A stretch of 25,240 nucleotides of DNA from the NCBI GenBank assembly GCA_025765595.1, contig JAIVFH010000353.1, positions 1 to 25,240 on the forward strand, given 5' to 3'. The stretch is from Obelidium mucronatum (lineage: Eukaryota; Chytridiomycota; Chytridiomycetes; Chytridiales; Chytriomycetaceae). Below the pieces are notes generated by a model that saw nothing but the letters and a program-made list of their open reading frames with translations, was not told the DNA's origin and did not search any database. The translations under genes and the position numbers were made by a program. Positions within the stretch are counted from its first letter, which is position 1; each line of letters begins with the position of its first letter. This document shows, piece after piece, positions 9,457-19,004 of this stretch.

Positions 9457-10431
9457 TCATTGCGCATTACCACCAACATTCACAATCACAGATTCGAAAA
9501 GTCCATCAACGGTAGAGGCCATTTGCTGAATCTTTTGCACAAGATTGCGTTTTCGTGCCCGACACTGAGAAATGGACGTTTGGATCGCGGCAACATTTTC
9601 AGGGGATAGTTCTTCAGTAGAGATAAAGAGGGAAGAAGGGTATGCAGAAAAGAAGCTAGAAGCAGTGGTGGTGATGCTGGAGAAAGCAAATGGTGGTAAC
9701 AGCTTAGCAATAGCCTGGAATGTAGTTGTAGTTGTAGTTGTTGCAGTTGGTGTTCTTGTTGCTGAATCTGAGGCTGGTTGGTTGGGCTTTTGCTCATCAG
9801 ATAACACTTGCTTTTCATCTGCTGCTGCAGCAGCTTCCAAAGACAATGACAGATTCGGCGAGCCTTGCAACGTTTCTGCTTCCGACAGATGCGAATGCGA
9901 AGACGTTACCGACGCCGAGCGTTTCGGCGGGGCGCCGTTGTCGACGAGCGTCTGGGCGTCGTCGGCGGCCGTCGGCGCGGCGGCGGCGAGTTCGAGGTCG
10001 GGCGCGGGGGCGGGGGTGGCGGCGGGGGCGGGGTCGGGGGCGGGGTCGCGCGGCAGGGCAAGCCCGGCGGCGAGGTCGGCGGGGCGCACGGCGTCGAGGG
10101 CCTCCAGCGCGCTGGTCAGCCGCTCGTCGACTTCCTTGAGGCGCCGCACCAGCCGCGCCTTGTCCCTGGGCGCCGCCGCTGCGTACTCGCGCCGCAGATC
10201 GCCCGCCAGCGCCGACAGCTGCGGCCCCAGCGTCCGCACGCCCGCCTCCGCCGCACGCAGCTGCGCCGACACTTGCGCCCGCCGGCGCCGCACAAGCCGC
10301 AGCGAGCGCCGGCCGTTGTGGCGTCGCACAAGAAGCTGCACCCCGACCGTCAGCGCAAGACCGGCGCAGAGCGTCGTGCACACGGCGCCGACGACCGCCA
10401 GCGCTGATGCTTGAAAGCTGCTTGTCTTCAT
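9457..10431 (-). CDS. Single-pass membrane protein with a possible interrupted BAG domain (SNL1-like)
   Basis: A single exon gives 324 residues from the ATG at 10431. The open frame extends upstream only as Lys/Gln-rich sequence, so the internal ATG is preferred. One membrane helix spans about residues 8-36 (ALAVVGAVCTTLCAGLALTV) and is followed by a run of Arg, suggesting the bulk faces the cytosol. A helical segment follows (LVRRLKEVDERLTSALEALD), then about 150 residues of Ala/Pro/Ser/Thr low complexity, then a second helix (ARKRNLVQKIQQMASTVDGL). The two helices resemble helices 2 and 3 of a BAG domain, which binds Hsp70 as a nucleotide-exchange factor. Yeast Snl1 combines a membrane anchor with a BAG domain in this way. 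The match is by eye and the insertion is unusual, so it may be an unrelated coiled-coil membrane protein. The part encoded at 9930-10400 is very GC-rich. Confidence 0.7.
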   Translation of the reverse strand: MKTSSFQASALAVVGAVCTTLCAGLALTVGVQLLVRRHNGRRSLRLVRRRRAQVSAQLRAAEAGVRTLGPQLSALAGDLRREYAAAAPRDKARLVRRLKEVDERLTSALEALDAVRPADLAAGLALPRDPAPDPAPAATPAPAPDLELAAAAPTAADDAQTLVDNGAPPKRSASVTSSHSHLSEAETLQGSPNLSLSLEAAAAADEKQVLSDEQKPNQPASDSATRTPTATTTTTTTFQAIAKLLPPFAFSSITTTASSFFSAYPSSLFISTEELSPENVAAIQTSISQCRARKRNLVQKIQQMASTVDGLFESVIVNVGGNAQ

Positions 10432-10575
10432 CGTGAGTGAGTGAGTCTTTTGCTGTTTTTCTTTTTTTTCTTTTGATTTTTGTTTAGGTGACTCCAACTG
10501 ACGTGGGACCAAATATTACAAATAAAAAACAATTTATTGAAGAATTTATTATTATCTAGATTTTTAATCAACTTT

Positions 10576-12424
10576 TCAACTCATTGTTAAATGCACGTTG
10601 ACTTGTACTCCATCATCTTCCGACGCGTAATCGCACACTGTGTCACCTTGCTCTAGGTGTCGTAAGAACTTGCCTGCATTCGATACTGCCAGCTTGGCTT
10701 GCGGCAGCCATCCAAGCAGCACCCAAACATGTACCATATCTCTGTACATTTCATGCCGAACAAGGGATGTCCTTTTGAGCTTTTCAGGTAGTTTTGGCAA
10801 ATCCGGCAACCTCCCATCATCTAAATCTAACGTTGCTGCATTCGCCTTCTCCGCTTCCCGTGCCATTACATTCGAATAGGTATATTTTTTCGCAAGAAGA
10901 ATGCTCTCATCGCGTAATACTTCGGCATCCCCTGTCAATATCAACAGCGGTGGCATCCCAGAATACTCATTGTTGTACACTGGACTGATTAATGGATGTG
11001 TAATCATGATTTCAATTACACTCTTGATTCTCGAGTCTTCTTGCTCAAGCATTTTCCTCGTCAGTAAAGGCGATGGTGTAGTAGAGGAAGCTACACTGCT
11101 GTTGCTGCTGGAGTGGGTACTTCCCGGAAATAGTAGATGTGATGGCTGGTGCTGCCTTTTATCTTTGTGTCGCTGCTGCTCGTGTTGTATTTGTTGCTGC
11201 TGTTGGCGCAATGTATCTTGTTCCAACTGTTTTTTCTTCTTCAGCTGATTTCGCTGTTGTTTCGGAGAATTTGTTGAAATTCCCAACAACACAGCATTGC
11301 TCGGCGCGATCGAAAGAGGCGTCATGGATCTCCTTCGATCAGTACTTGGTAATGGAAGAATCCTCTGCTTCGAATTACCCAAGATATACATGTACACTGG
11401 ATTATCCACTCCATTGGGGTTCTCTGCGCTTTTTGGTATAATTGGATCATGTAAAGAGACAACTCGATTTGGAAGCCAATCTACATTTGCATTCTCTTTC
11501 CATGACTCGTTGCGGTAGCTTAAATCTATCCAAGGCTGATTTTGCATACATATGGGTAAATGTATGGGTAAAAAACGCACGAAAAAACGGAGACTCAACT
11601 GAAAATAGGACTACCGCCCCGGGTAGTGCGATCATGGGCTCTCCTGTGGCTGCAGTGCGGAGATAGCATTTTAGGTAAGTCAAGAGAGCCATGCAAAGGC
11701 CTCCACCGGCACTATCTCCCATCAAAACAATATTCTCAGGCGGAATAGCAGTATGACGAGGTGTATTTGTTTCCGGGCATGGCGAATCGAAAGTACAATG
11801 GTTCGGATTTGTCAGATACAAATATGCTGCCAAGCAGTCGTGCAAACCCGCTAATAAAAAAGAGGAATCAAAAAAAAAAAACTATCGTTTGAGGAAAATC
11901 TCCCAACCTGGAAACGGAGCCTCAGGCGCCAACCGATAGTTGATTGCAAACACATCATAACCAGTCTCCATCATAATCCTTGCCACAAAGCTCCGACTTC
12001 TCACAGTATCTCCCAAGCAATAAGCACCTCCATGAATAAAAAAAATAACCTTCCGAGTCACACCAACTTTAACGTCACCACCGTCGCCCAATTCCCGCCT
12101 TTCTTTCACCAACCATTCCCCCTCCAAACAGTAATCTGTGTACAAAACTGGCTCTCCGGACTCGTCCACTTCTGCCGGGATCGGAAACCGAAACTTTTGA
12201 GCAATACGCAACGCTTCCGCTTCAAACCGAAGCAACTCGATTCTACGCACACGGAAATGAACCACCACAAGGCACGAGCCCTTTGGATGCGCATTTAAAT
12301 CCTTTTCACGAAACTGAGACGTGATTTCTCGGGCTCGTTGGATAGAGTGTGAAGAGTATGATAACTGGTTTCGAAGCCAATGGAGTGTCACCTTAAAAAG
12401 AAAAGGTTGGATTATGAAGAAGCC

Positions 12425-12487
<63 letters not shown>

Positions 12488-13461
12488 TGTAATTTTACAT
12501 GAAGCTTCCCGTTCCAAGTAGGTCTCCCAACACCCTCGCGAGCGTAATCAAAGATGCCGCCAGTCAATATCCGGATCTGGTGAACCACAAGACCAGAGAA
12601 AAAAAGCGCTTCCTCCCAAAGCGAACGTTTCGTTTCGGAATTCTCTGAACTGGTATTACTGTCGGCGCTGTCTGTGCTCCCATTGCTACTGCTACTCCTA
12701 CTGCTGCTTCTTTCAGCTTCAGAATCTGATCGAATGCGGCGTTTTCTGCGCTGTTTTCGAAATAGAGATGTGGATGAATTACGGGGTGGGTTGATGCTTG
12801 AAGGTTCTGATGTCAGAATCATTGACTTTGAGGATGTGGTTCTGGATATTGTTGGAGGACTTGGTTGTTGGTGTTGGTGGGTTATAACACTAGAACGACG
12901 CGTAATGGATGTGATAATGTGTTGGAATATCGATTGCTGCTGTTGTGAGTCCTGCTCAGGAGATTCCGTAGAGTTCATTTCTGTGACAGTTACAGCTGGA
13001 GGTGCGTTGCTGCTGCTGTTGGAGACTGAAGCCCCCACTACCGGGAGATTGACAAAACTATGCTGCGATGTTAATCGGCGAAGAGATGCCGAACTTGGGA
13101 ACTGTTGTTGGAGTAACAAAAGTTGTTCGAGCTTCTGAGAAAGAGCTTTTGATTCGAGTTTATTCTGTGACGTGGTTGCTGTTTGTTTTTGGCTGTCATT
13201 GGGTTGTTGTGGTGGCGAAATGGATGATTCTGAAGTATACGAGTTGTAGGAGCTAGTCGACGAAGAAATAGAAGTAGTAGAAATGCTTCGAGGAGATTGG
13301 GCGACTCTTTCTGGGCTGTTGGGCGTGTGTGGCACATGAGTGGCGGTACTTGTGGTTGGTGTTGCGAATGTATCGATAGAGTCTGGTTCGATTCCATAAT
13401 CTTGCGGATTAAAGCTGCCAAAAGAGAATGGATGCAGCGTTGTTGGAAGGACGCCTTGCAT
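10576..13461 (-). CDS. HSL-type alpha/beta hydrolase (esterase/lipase), four exons, with low-complexity insertions
   Basis: Exons are 13461-12499, 12391-11908, 11850-11600 and 11535-10576. The product has 885 residues. The first 280 residues are Ser/Thr/Gln-rich and probably disordered. The hydrolase core then shows the oxyanion motif HGG (441-443), NYRLAPEAPFP, the nucleophile elbow GDSAGGG (Ser529), FSPWIDLSYRN, the acid in GDAEVLRDES (Asp775) and the base in RDMVHVW (His835), a full Ser-Asp-His triad. This is the Abhydrolase_3/hormone-sensitive lipase group, which hydrolyses acyl esters. The substrate is unknown. A Gln/Lys/Ser-rich insertion of about 100 residues (roughly 640-725) lies between the PWID motif and the acid residue. 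I chose the ATG at 13461 because the open frame upstream has no ATG; an extra 5' exon is not excluded. Minus-strand AATAAA signals lie at 10545-10550 and 10533-10538. Confidence 0.9.
12425..12489. repeat. Poly(A)/(TAA)n microsatellite inside a hydrolase intron
   Basis: An A-run of nearly 30 bases is followed by about twelve TAA/AAT units. On the coding (minus) strand this places a TTA repeat and a long T-run just upstream of the intron acceptor, within the 107-nt intron 12392-12498. It effectively acts as an oversized pyrimidine tract and is likely to vary in length between strains. Confidence 0.9.
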
Positions 13462-13632
13462 TTGATTGTTTGGATTTTGACAACCCCGTCGGGGTCCAAA
13501 AATAGAAAAATAAAACGAGTGAGGGAAAAGTCCGAAAGAAGACCCCGCCAAAGAATAATGGCTAGAAATGGTGAAATGGCGGTACCTATATCTCGTGTTG
13601 CAGTATCATGAAGAAATATCTCACAAAATAAG

Positions 13633-13788
13633 ATGATTTCAAGACTAAAAACTTTTGTTCAAGAGCCTCAGCGCAGCGAATATGAAACTTTTTCTAGCCC
13701 ACTCGCAAGCATCCTTTGCGGAGCAGCAGCATCTGTTTTAATTACTGCGTGGATTATTTTTGAGACTGAATTCTTTCGAGATCTTTAA
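13633..13788 (+). CDS. Candidate 51-residue membrane micro-protein
   Basis: ATG at 13633, TAA at 13786-13788, 51 residues. The first 20 residues are polar and basic (MISRLKTFVQEPQRS). They are followed by one hydrophobic helix (SILCGAAASVLITAWIIF) and a short charged tail ending EFFRDL. This layout fits a tail-anchored or small organelle-membrane protein. I recognise no family. There is room for a gene here and the helix is convincing, but a random open stretch of this length is common, so support is limited. It is not an obvious signal-peptide exon for the RNase T2 gene: no consensus donor inside it gives an in-frame join. Confidence 0.3.
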   Translation: MISRLKTFVQEPQRSEYETFSSPLASILCGAAASVLITAWIIFETEFFRDL

Positions 13789-14014
13789 GATGGGCTTGAT
13801 TTAATCATCCAGTGGGCATGCACCAAACGGATCCTTCCTCTGCCTCAAATAAACACGACAGCAAAACACTGACACGGGAATACGAAAGAAACAGTAGCTG
13901 GTATCTGGTATTTTCCTGGAATATAAAGCTAGACACAGGATACTCTTCAAAATCTTTTTAATCAAATATCCGTGCATGCAGCCTTGCTGGGCACGCTCCA
14001 GCCTAAAAATCTCT

Positions 14015-14022
14015 TATAAATA
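14015..14022 (+). promoter_or_regulatory. TATA box of the RNase T2 gene
   Basis: A perfect TATAAATA lies 50-57 bp upstream of the chosen RNase T2 ATG at 14072. Transcription would be expected to start around 14045, after a 12-codon ATG-initiated frame at 14026-14064 has begun, so that small frame is probably not in the mRNA. Confidence 0.6.
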
Positions 14023-14071
14023 AAGATGACACTTGAAGCCTTCGTCTCAAACGAAAACTGTTGAAAAAAAA

Positions 14072-14920
14072 ATGGCCGTGAGTTTGTCTGCCTCCGTCTG
14101 CCCATCCTATGCCATCGGATGTCAATTGAACCCAGTCAACAACGCCACATACGACGAGTGCTGTGTCTCCAACAACATTTTCGTGTTTGCTCAGAACTAC
14201 ACTGTTGGTCTGTCATACAAGTCTCCAAACTTTGGCTGGACCAAGAACGAAGTGGTCGCTTCTATTGGAAACCGTTTCACAATCCATGGTTTGTGGGCTG
14301 ACCACTGTGATGGATCTTACGAAGGAACCAAGTGGAACGCTGACCACACCATCAAGACTTCTATTGATTATGATCTTGTTGGATGCGATGTGACCCACGC
14401 TTTCCAAAACGCTGCTGACGTGATTCTGTCCAACTGCAACAAGGCTTACCTCTATGACTACATGAGCGCCAACTGGGTTGGTGGCGACGGAGACAACAAC
14501 TGGTTTTGGTCCCACGAATGGTCAAAGCACGGTACTTGCACTGGCTCCTTCAAGGACAGATGCTACGACGGCTCCTCCAAATTTCAAGGATTCTTTGACT
14601 TTTTACAAGTCAACATTGAAGTGTACACAAAGCTGGACATGATGGATGCATTCAAGAAGAGTGGAATTGTTCCAAGTGATTCAGCCACGTACACTCTTGC
14701 TGGTTTGAACGCTGCCCACAAGGCTGCATTCGGTTTCGAAGGCGGTATGCAGTGTGTCAAGAACAACGGAAAACAATACTTGACTGAAGTCTGGACTTAC
14801 CTTACTGAAGCTCCTGGTCACAAGTACAACCCAGTTTCTCCAACCATTGTTCCATCCCCTTACCAGTCTTGCAACGGTTCCTTGCCGATCGTGTTTGCGT
14901 TGACTGCCAACAAGAACTAA
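14072..14920 (+). CDS. RNase T2-family ribonuclease without a visible signal peptide
   Basis: A single exon encodes 282 residues. Both catalytic boxes are present: CAS I in FTIHGLWADHC (His72) and CAS II in FWSHEWSKHGTC (His148, Glu149, Lys152, His153). Many Cys fit the disulfides of the fungal T2 fold, and a terminal CNG motif matches fungal members. These enzymes cleave single-stranded RNA through 2',3'-cyclic phosphates and normally work in the vacuole or outside the cell. Here the ATG at 14072 opens directly into what looks like mature sequence (MAVSLSASVCPSYAIGC), with no hydrophobic leader. In-frame sequence upstream has no ATG before a stop at 14027-14029. The TATA box at 14015 argues that this is the true 5' end. 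An unseen 5' exon cannot be ruled out. It converges on cobT. Confidence 0.92.
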   Translation: MAVSLSASVCPSYAIGCQLNPVNNATYDECCVSNNIFVFAQNYTVGLSYKSPNFGWTKNEVVASIGNRFTIHGLWADHCDGSYEGTKWNADHTIKTSIDYDLVGCDVTHAFQNAADVILSNCNKAYLYDYMSANWVGGDGDNNWFWSHEWSKHGTCTGSFKDRCYDGSSKFQGFFDFLQVNIEVYTKLDMMDAFKKSGIVPSDSATYTLAGLNAAHKAAFGFEGGMQCVKNNGKQYLTEVWTYLTEAPGHKYNPVSPTIVPSPYQSCNGSLPIVFALTANKN

Positions 14921-15136
14921 AAATAATAATAATGAGTGTTACACTATAGTCACTAGCAGATAGACTTAAATAAATAAGAGCGGTTATACGCAAATAGCAC
15001 CGCAATCAGTCCACGGAAAAAAGAATGTGGTTCTTTCAAAAGACAGTAAATCAGATCTTGCACGTTCTTTTGGGTCAATGGATGGAGTGAATTGCATTTG
15101 AGATCAAAATGCATTCGATTTGTTGAGAATCAGATG

Positions 15137-15142
15137 TTTATT
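15137..15142 (-). terminator. Poly(A) signal of cobT
   Basis: AATAAA on the minus strand about 20 nt past the cobT stop, in the 242-bp gap between the convergent RNase T2 and cobT genes. Confidence 0.6.
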
Positions 15143-15162
15143 GCAGATTCATCACAAATGAA

Positions 15163-16460
15163 TCAGTTGCTTCCACTAACACCTGCACCAGCAAAAGTAT
15201 TCATATCACTAGCAACATGAGCAGCTGCTTTCAAAATCGGATAAGCAAGCGCCGCCCCAGTTCCTTCGCCCAAACGAAAGCCAATATCCAGCATGGGCTT
15301 CAAAGTCCCCTGAGTCATATGCAACGCGTCTTCGATAGTTTCAATCGCGATTTGAGTTCCAAACTCTGCGCTTGTGTGTGAAAAAAAGGCGCATTGCGCA
15401 AGAAGATGTGCGTCTTCCGGAAAGAGTTTCGCAGCATATAGAAACGCAACCATGGAAATGAAACCATCCACTATCAAAGCAGTCTTTTGTGATCTTGCAA
15501 CAGCGATAGATGCGCCTACCATGGAAGCAATTTCTAGCTGAACAAGGGCTATCAAGATTTGATGATGAAATCCAAACTATACTGGACTTACTCCTCCAAT
15601 GTGACAGAATATTTCCCTCCAATCACCAGCATCAATTACTTCCTTATTTTTTGTGACAACAGAGTCCACAATGCTGATTTTGTGGGTATACCGCTCTCCT
15701 TCAACTCCCGTTCCTTTTCCTGTCACTTGAGCGGCAGATTTCCCCGACGCAGCAGATAACAAAATTGCAGCCACTGCAGTGTTTCCGATACCTAGAGTTC
15801 GCCCGCGTTTATAAGATAAACGCCGGCAAAGAAAACAGTGAATTACCAAGTTCGCCAATTCCAATGACATCGACTCCTCCCCTGATCGCATCATTAGCAA
15901 ACTTTACCCCAGTTTCAAGAGCTGCTTCGAGTTGCTCTTTCGACAATGCACACTCTTGAGTCAAAGACGATAGGGATCCATGCGGTGCCAACACCTTATC
16001 AACGAAAACTCCAGGAAAAGTTTCCTCAGTGTCAACACCGACATCAATGACGCTTAAATCCAAGCCATTCGAGCTGCAGATTGCGTTAATAGCAGCTCCA
16101 CCTGATCCCTAGAAGCCTGGGGGTCAGTTGTCCCCCTTTGATTTTGGTGTTGAACGAACCAAGTTTCGAAGCATCTCTCTTGTCACAACTTTTGGAAACT
16201 GCGATACGCCGTCATCAGCGAGTCCGTGATCTGCTGCGAACAGAAGGATGCGACCAGATGATACTCTGGAGAGAGGTTGTTGTTGTTGTCAAAAACAGAG
16301 TTGTGACGACTGTTTTGCCCACGTACGCAGGTTTAAGCGTCCGCTGGAGAGCCATCAGACGCACACTCCATTCTTCGAGACGGCCGAGGGATCCAGGCGG
16401 CTTTGTTTTGTTATCGATTTCAGCTTGTGCCTTTGCAACCCAAGTTGGATAATCCTCCAT
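15163..16460 (-). CDS. cobT: Nicotinate-nucleotide:dimethylbenzimidazole phosphoribosyltransferase (CobT), five exons
   Basis: Exons are 16460-16327, 16265-16160, 16108-15847, 15791-15592 and 15537-15163. The four introns are 51-61 nt with GT-AG ends, and the product has 358 residues, the usual CobT length. Family motifs run in order: KPPGSLGRLEEWSVRLMALQ, LLFAADHG, GSGGAAIN, GIGELGIGNTAVAA, GKGTGVEG, GGLEIASMVGA, LIVDGFIS, FSHTSAEFG and RLGEGTGAALA. The last holds Glu325, which matches the catalytic Glu of the bacterial enzyme. CobT transfers phosphoribosyl from nicotinate mononucleotide to dimethylbenzimidazole, giving alpha-ribazole phosphate, the lower ligand of vitamin B12. Spliceosomal introns and fungal neighbours show it is a resident nuclear gene, not contamination. 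It probably serves uptake or remodelling of cobamides; no other B12 gene is in the window. Prolyl oligopeptidase ends 66 bp upstream on the same strand. Confidence 0.95.
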
Positions 16461-16496
16461 TTTCACAAAAAAAGAAACAAGCGGCTCTCTTTCACT

Positions 16497-16502
16497 TTTA
16501 TT
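16497..16502 (-). terminator. Poly(A) signal of prolyl oligopeptidase, within the cobT upstream gap
   Basis: AATAAA on the minus strand, 25 nt after the prolyl oligopeptidase stop and 37 nt before the cobT ATG. The whole gap is 66 bp, so 3' processing of one gene and initiation of the next share the same bases. Confidence 0.55.
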
Positions 16503-16526
16503 CACATTCTGTCTCAATTCTCAAGG

Positions 16527-19004
16527 TTATCCTGAAAATGGAATGTTCAACACACGAGACATGTAAGTAAACTTGTCCGCAGTCAACTCAATGTTCTGGC
16601 TGACACTCATTCCAGCACCATGCCCAGCTGACTTATTGAGTCGCATCATAATTGGGTTCGGGTTATTTGGTAACGCATGTTGCAAGGTTGCTGCAAACTT
16701 GAGGGAATGCAAAGGCACAACACGGTCATCGTGGTCACCAGTGCAAATCAAGACAGCAGGATACACTTTCGAAGAATCCACATTATGCACAGGCGAGATC
16801 TTGAGCGAATATTCAAATTCCTTTTGAACATCTGGGAATCCGTAATCTGAAGACCAAGCTGCATCGACAGTGAACAGATGGAATCGGAGGTAATCCAAAA
16901 CACCCACTTCGGCGATTCCGAGGCCAAAGAGTTCGGGGGTTTGGTTCAAGCATGCGCCAATCAGGAGACCTCCGTTAGAGCCTCCGTTGATGATAAGTTT
17001 GGATGGGGTCGTGTATCCCTCTGAAATCAAGTATCGAGCTGCGTACTGAAAGTCTGTGAAGCAGTTTTGCTTGTTGAACAACCGACCGGCGTCATGCCAT
17101 TCTTGACCGTATTCTCCTCCGCCACGAATATTAGCGATGCAATAGATTCCGTTGAATCCATCCACGAATGACAAGGCGTTGATCGAAAAGTTTGGCAGAA
17201 GGGAGATACCAAACCCTCCGTATCCATACAGGAGAGTAGGAGTCTCGCCATTCAAAACAAGATCCTTTTTGTGAACAACCCACATTGGAATTCGAGTTCC
17301 GTCTTCTGAGTTGAAGAAGATCTGCTTGACCTCAAACTTCTCAGCCTCCAAACCTTGAACAATTGTTTCTCTGAACACAGAGCTCGTTCCGGTCGCGAAA
17401 TCGTATCGAGAAATAACCCCTGGGGTGACGAAGGAGGAGTAACGGTAAAACATTTCTCCATCGCCCTTGGCGATTCCGTTGATGTTGGCACCGCTTGGTA
17501 ACTCGATATTGTTCAAAAACTTGCCAGACAAGTCAAACACTTGTGCAACGTGCTTTACATCCTTCATGTAAATGACGACAACCTTGTCTTTCACCACCTT
17601 GACAAATGAGATTGGAGTATCGGCTTCTGGAATCACTTCGACAAATTCTGGCTTTACAAAAGATGTTTTTGTTGTCTTTGTAGTTTCTACTCGTGTCGTG
17701 GCGGTTCCGTCAGCGTTTTTGGTGGTGATTGATTTTGACGTGGTGGTTACAGTCTTGGTTGCAACGACTTTGCTGACATCGTAAGAAACAACTCTTGATT
17801 TTGGAGCATTGAAAGAAGTTTGAAAGAACAAGTTACTGCCCTCAGATGAAAGTCTGCCATAGAGAGCCACAATTTAAGCATTCGTGACGCCGTAAGAGAA
17901 AAAAAAATAATAAAATATAAAAAACTTACAGGAAGTAGCTACCATTCCATTCACCTACAATTTCAGTAAACTCGGGGACACCAAGAAGCGAATTTCCAAC
18001 AAATTGCTTCTCCAGGTCAGCATAATACAACAAGTTGGATGGATCCGTTCCCTTTCGAATACCCAAAACAAGGTATCGCCCACAGTTGGTGATGCTCACA
18101 TCGTAACCGTCGTCTTGTCCCCAGTCAGGCTCATCGTCATTCTTGTATACAACAATATCTTGATCTTGACTCGTCCCAATTCTGTGGTACCAGACTTGAG
18201 CATTAAGCGACGCGTCTACCTCGGTTCCAGCATTTTCAACAGAGACAGTAGGGGTGGGATATTTGGTGTAAAAGTACCCCTTGTCGTCGTGGGTGAATTC
18301 TATCTTTGAGAATTTTGCCCACTCGACTGGAGCATCCAATTCCTTGTCGCTGCCAACTTCACGGACGTAAATTTTAACCCAATCACTTCCACTTGTGGAA
18401 AGGGCGTAGGCAAACAGTTTTCCGCTGTTGGAAAAGTTGTAGGCATTCAAGGAGACAGTGCCATCGGCAGAGAGTTGGTTTGGATCAAAGAAGACGATTG
18501 GTTCGGCATCCAAACTTGTTTGAGTGTACATGACGCTTTGTGCTTGAAGTCCTGAATTGTGGAAATCTGTGAAGGAGAAGAAAATGAGTTGGGAAACTCT
18601 TGGACAATTGCAATTCTGTTAAATAGCTCACAGTAATAGTTTTCTCCGCTCTTGAATGGTGTTGTGAATCTTGTAATAGAAGAGGTTGAATAATTGGAGA
18701 ATGGAGATTAATATTTGGTGGCGTTGTCTCACTTTTCAAAATTGTTGAGTTGTGTCAATTTGGAAACGACTCTGTCCCTAACATCGCTCGCCTTTACAAA
18801 ATCGTTGAAGATTGCTTGTTGAGCATCGACGAACGCCTTGGTCTCTTCGGCTTCGGGATCTTCCAAGTGTCGGTATGGGTCCTGCGAATCGATCAGCAAC
18901 AGATCAGCAGATGTAACAAGACTTACCGCGACAGGAATGCCGTGCAAGATCTCGACAAGGTCGTCCCTGCGGGTAGGTGGATACACAATTGTTGTGGCGG
19001 CCAT
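16527..19004 (-). CDS. Prolyl oligopeptidase (S9A), five exons
   Basis: Exons are 19004-18927, 18881-18733, 18669-18632, 18566-17930 and 17853-16527. The introns are 45-76 nt, and exon 3 is a 38-nt microexon. The product has 742 residues, normal for the family. The N-terminal part (DPYRHLEDPEAEETKAFVDAQ, then PFKSGENYYYFHNSGLQAQS) and the seven-bladed propeller precede the hydrolase domain. The triad is Ser593 (GGSNGG), Asp676 (GDHDDRVVPLHS) and His712 (SAGHGAG), and the YGYGGFGISL and NIRGGGEYG motifs are intact. The enzyme cleaves short peptides after proline in the cytosol. A Thr/Lys-rich stretch of about 40 residues (about 330-366) looks like an insertion in a propeller loop. It shares a 178-bp divergent promoter with the Rieske gene. 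Confidence 0.95.

Larger units (their letters stand above)
13462..14071. other. Divergent upstream region of the hydrolase and RNase T2 genes
   Basis: A 610-bp gap shared by two divergently read genes. It holds the hydrolase 5' region on the left, a small candidate ORF at 13633-13788 and the RNase T2 TATA box at 14015-14022. Nothing else is recognisable. Confidence 0.5.

Noticed and set aside
9572..10414. Long plus-strand open frame (280 codons) opposite the membrane protein gene
   Set aside because: It is Ser/Arg/Ala-rich sequence produced by the GC-rich antisense of the coding strand. The minus frame has a membrane helix and ordered helices and is the better gene.
13385..13397. tRNA B-box-like GGTTCGATTCC
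   Set aside because: The flanking bases do not form a T-arm stem, no A-box or cloverleaf is present, and it lies in hydrolase coding sequence.
14026..14064. Upstream ORF of 12 codons before the RNase T2 ATG
   Set aside because: Its ATG lies only a few bases after the TATA box and is therefore probably upstream of the transcription start.
15559..15759. Plus-strand frames over the cobT and prolyl oligopeptidase genes
   Set aside because: They are antisense shadows. The minus strand has complete family motifs and consistent splice sites.
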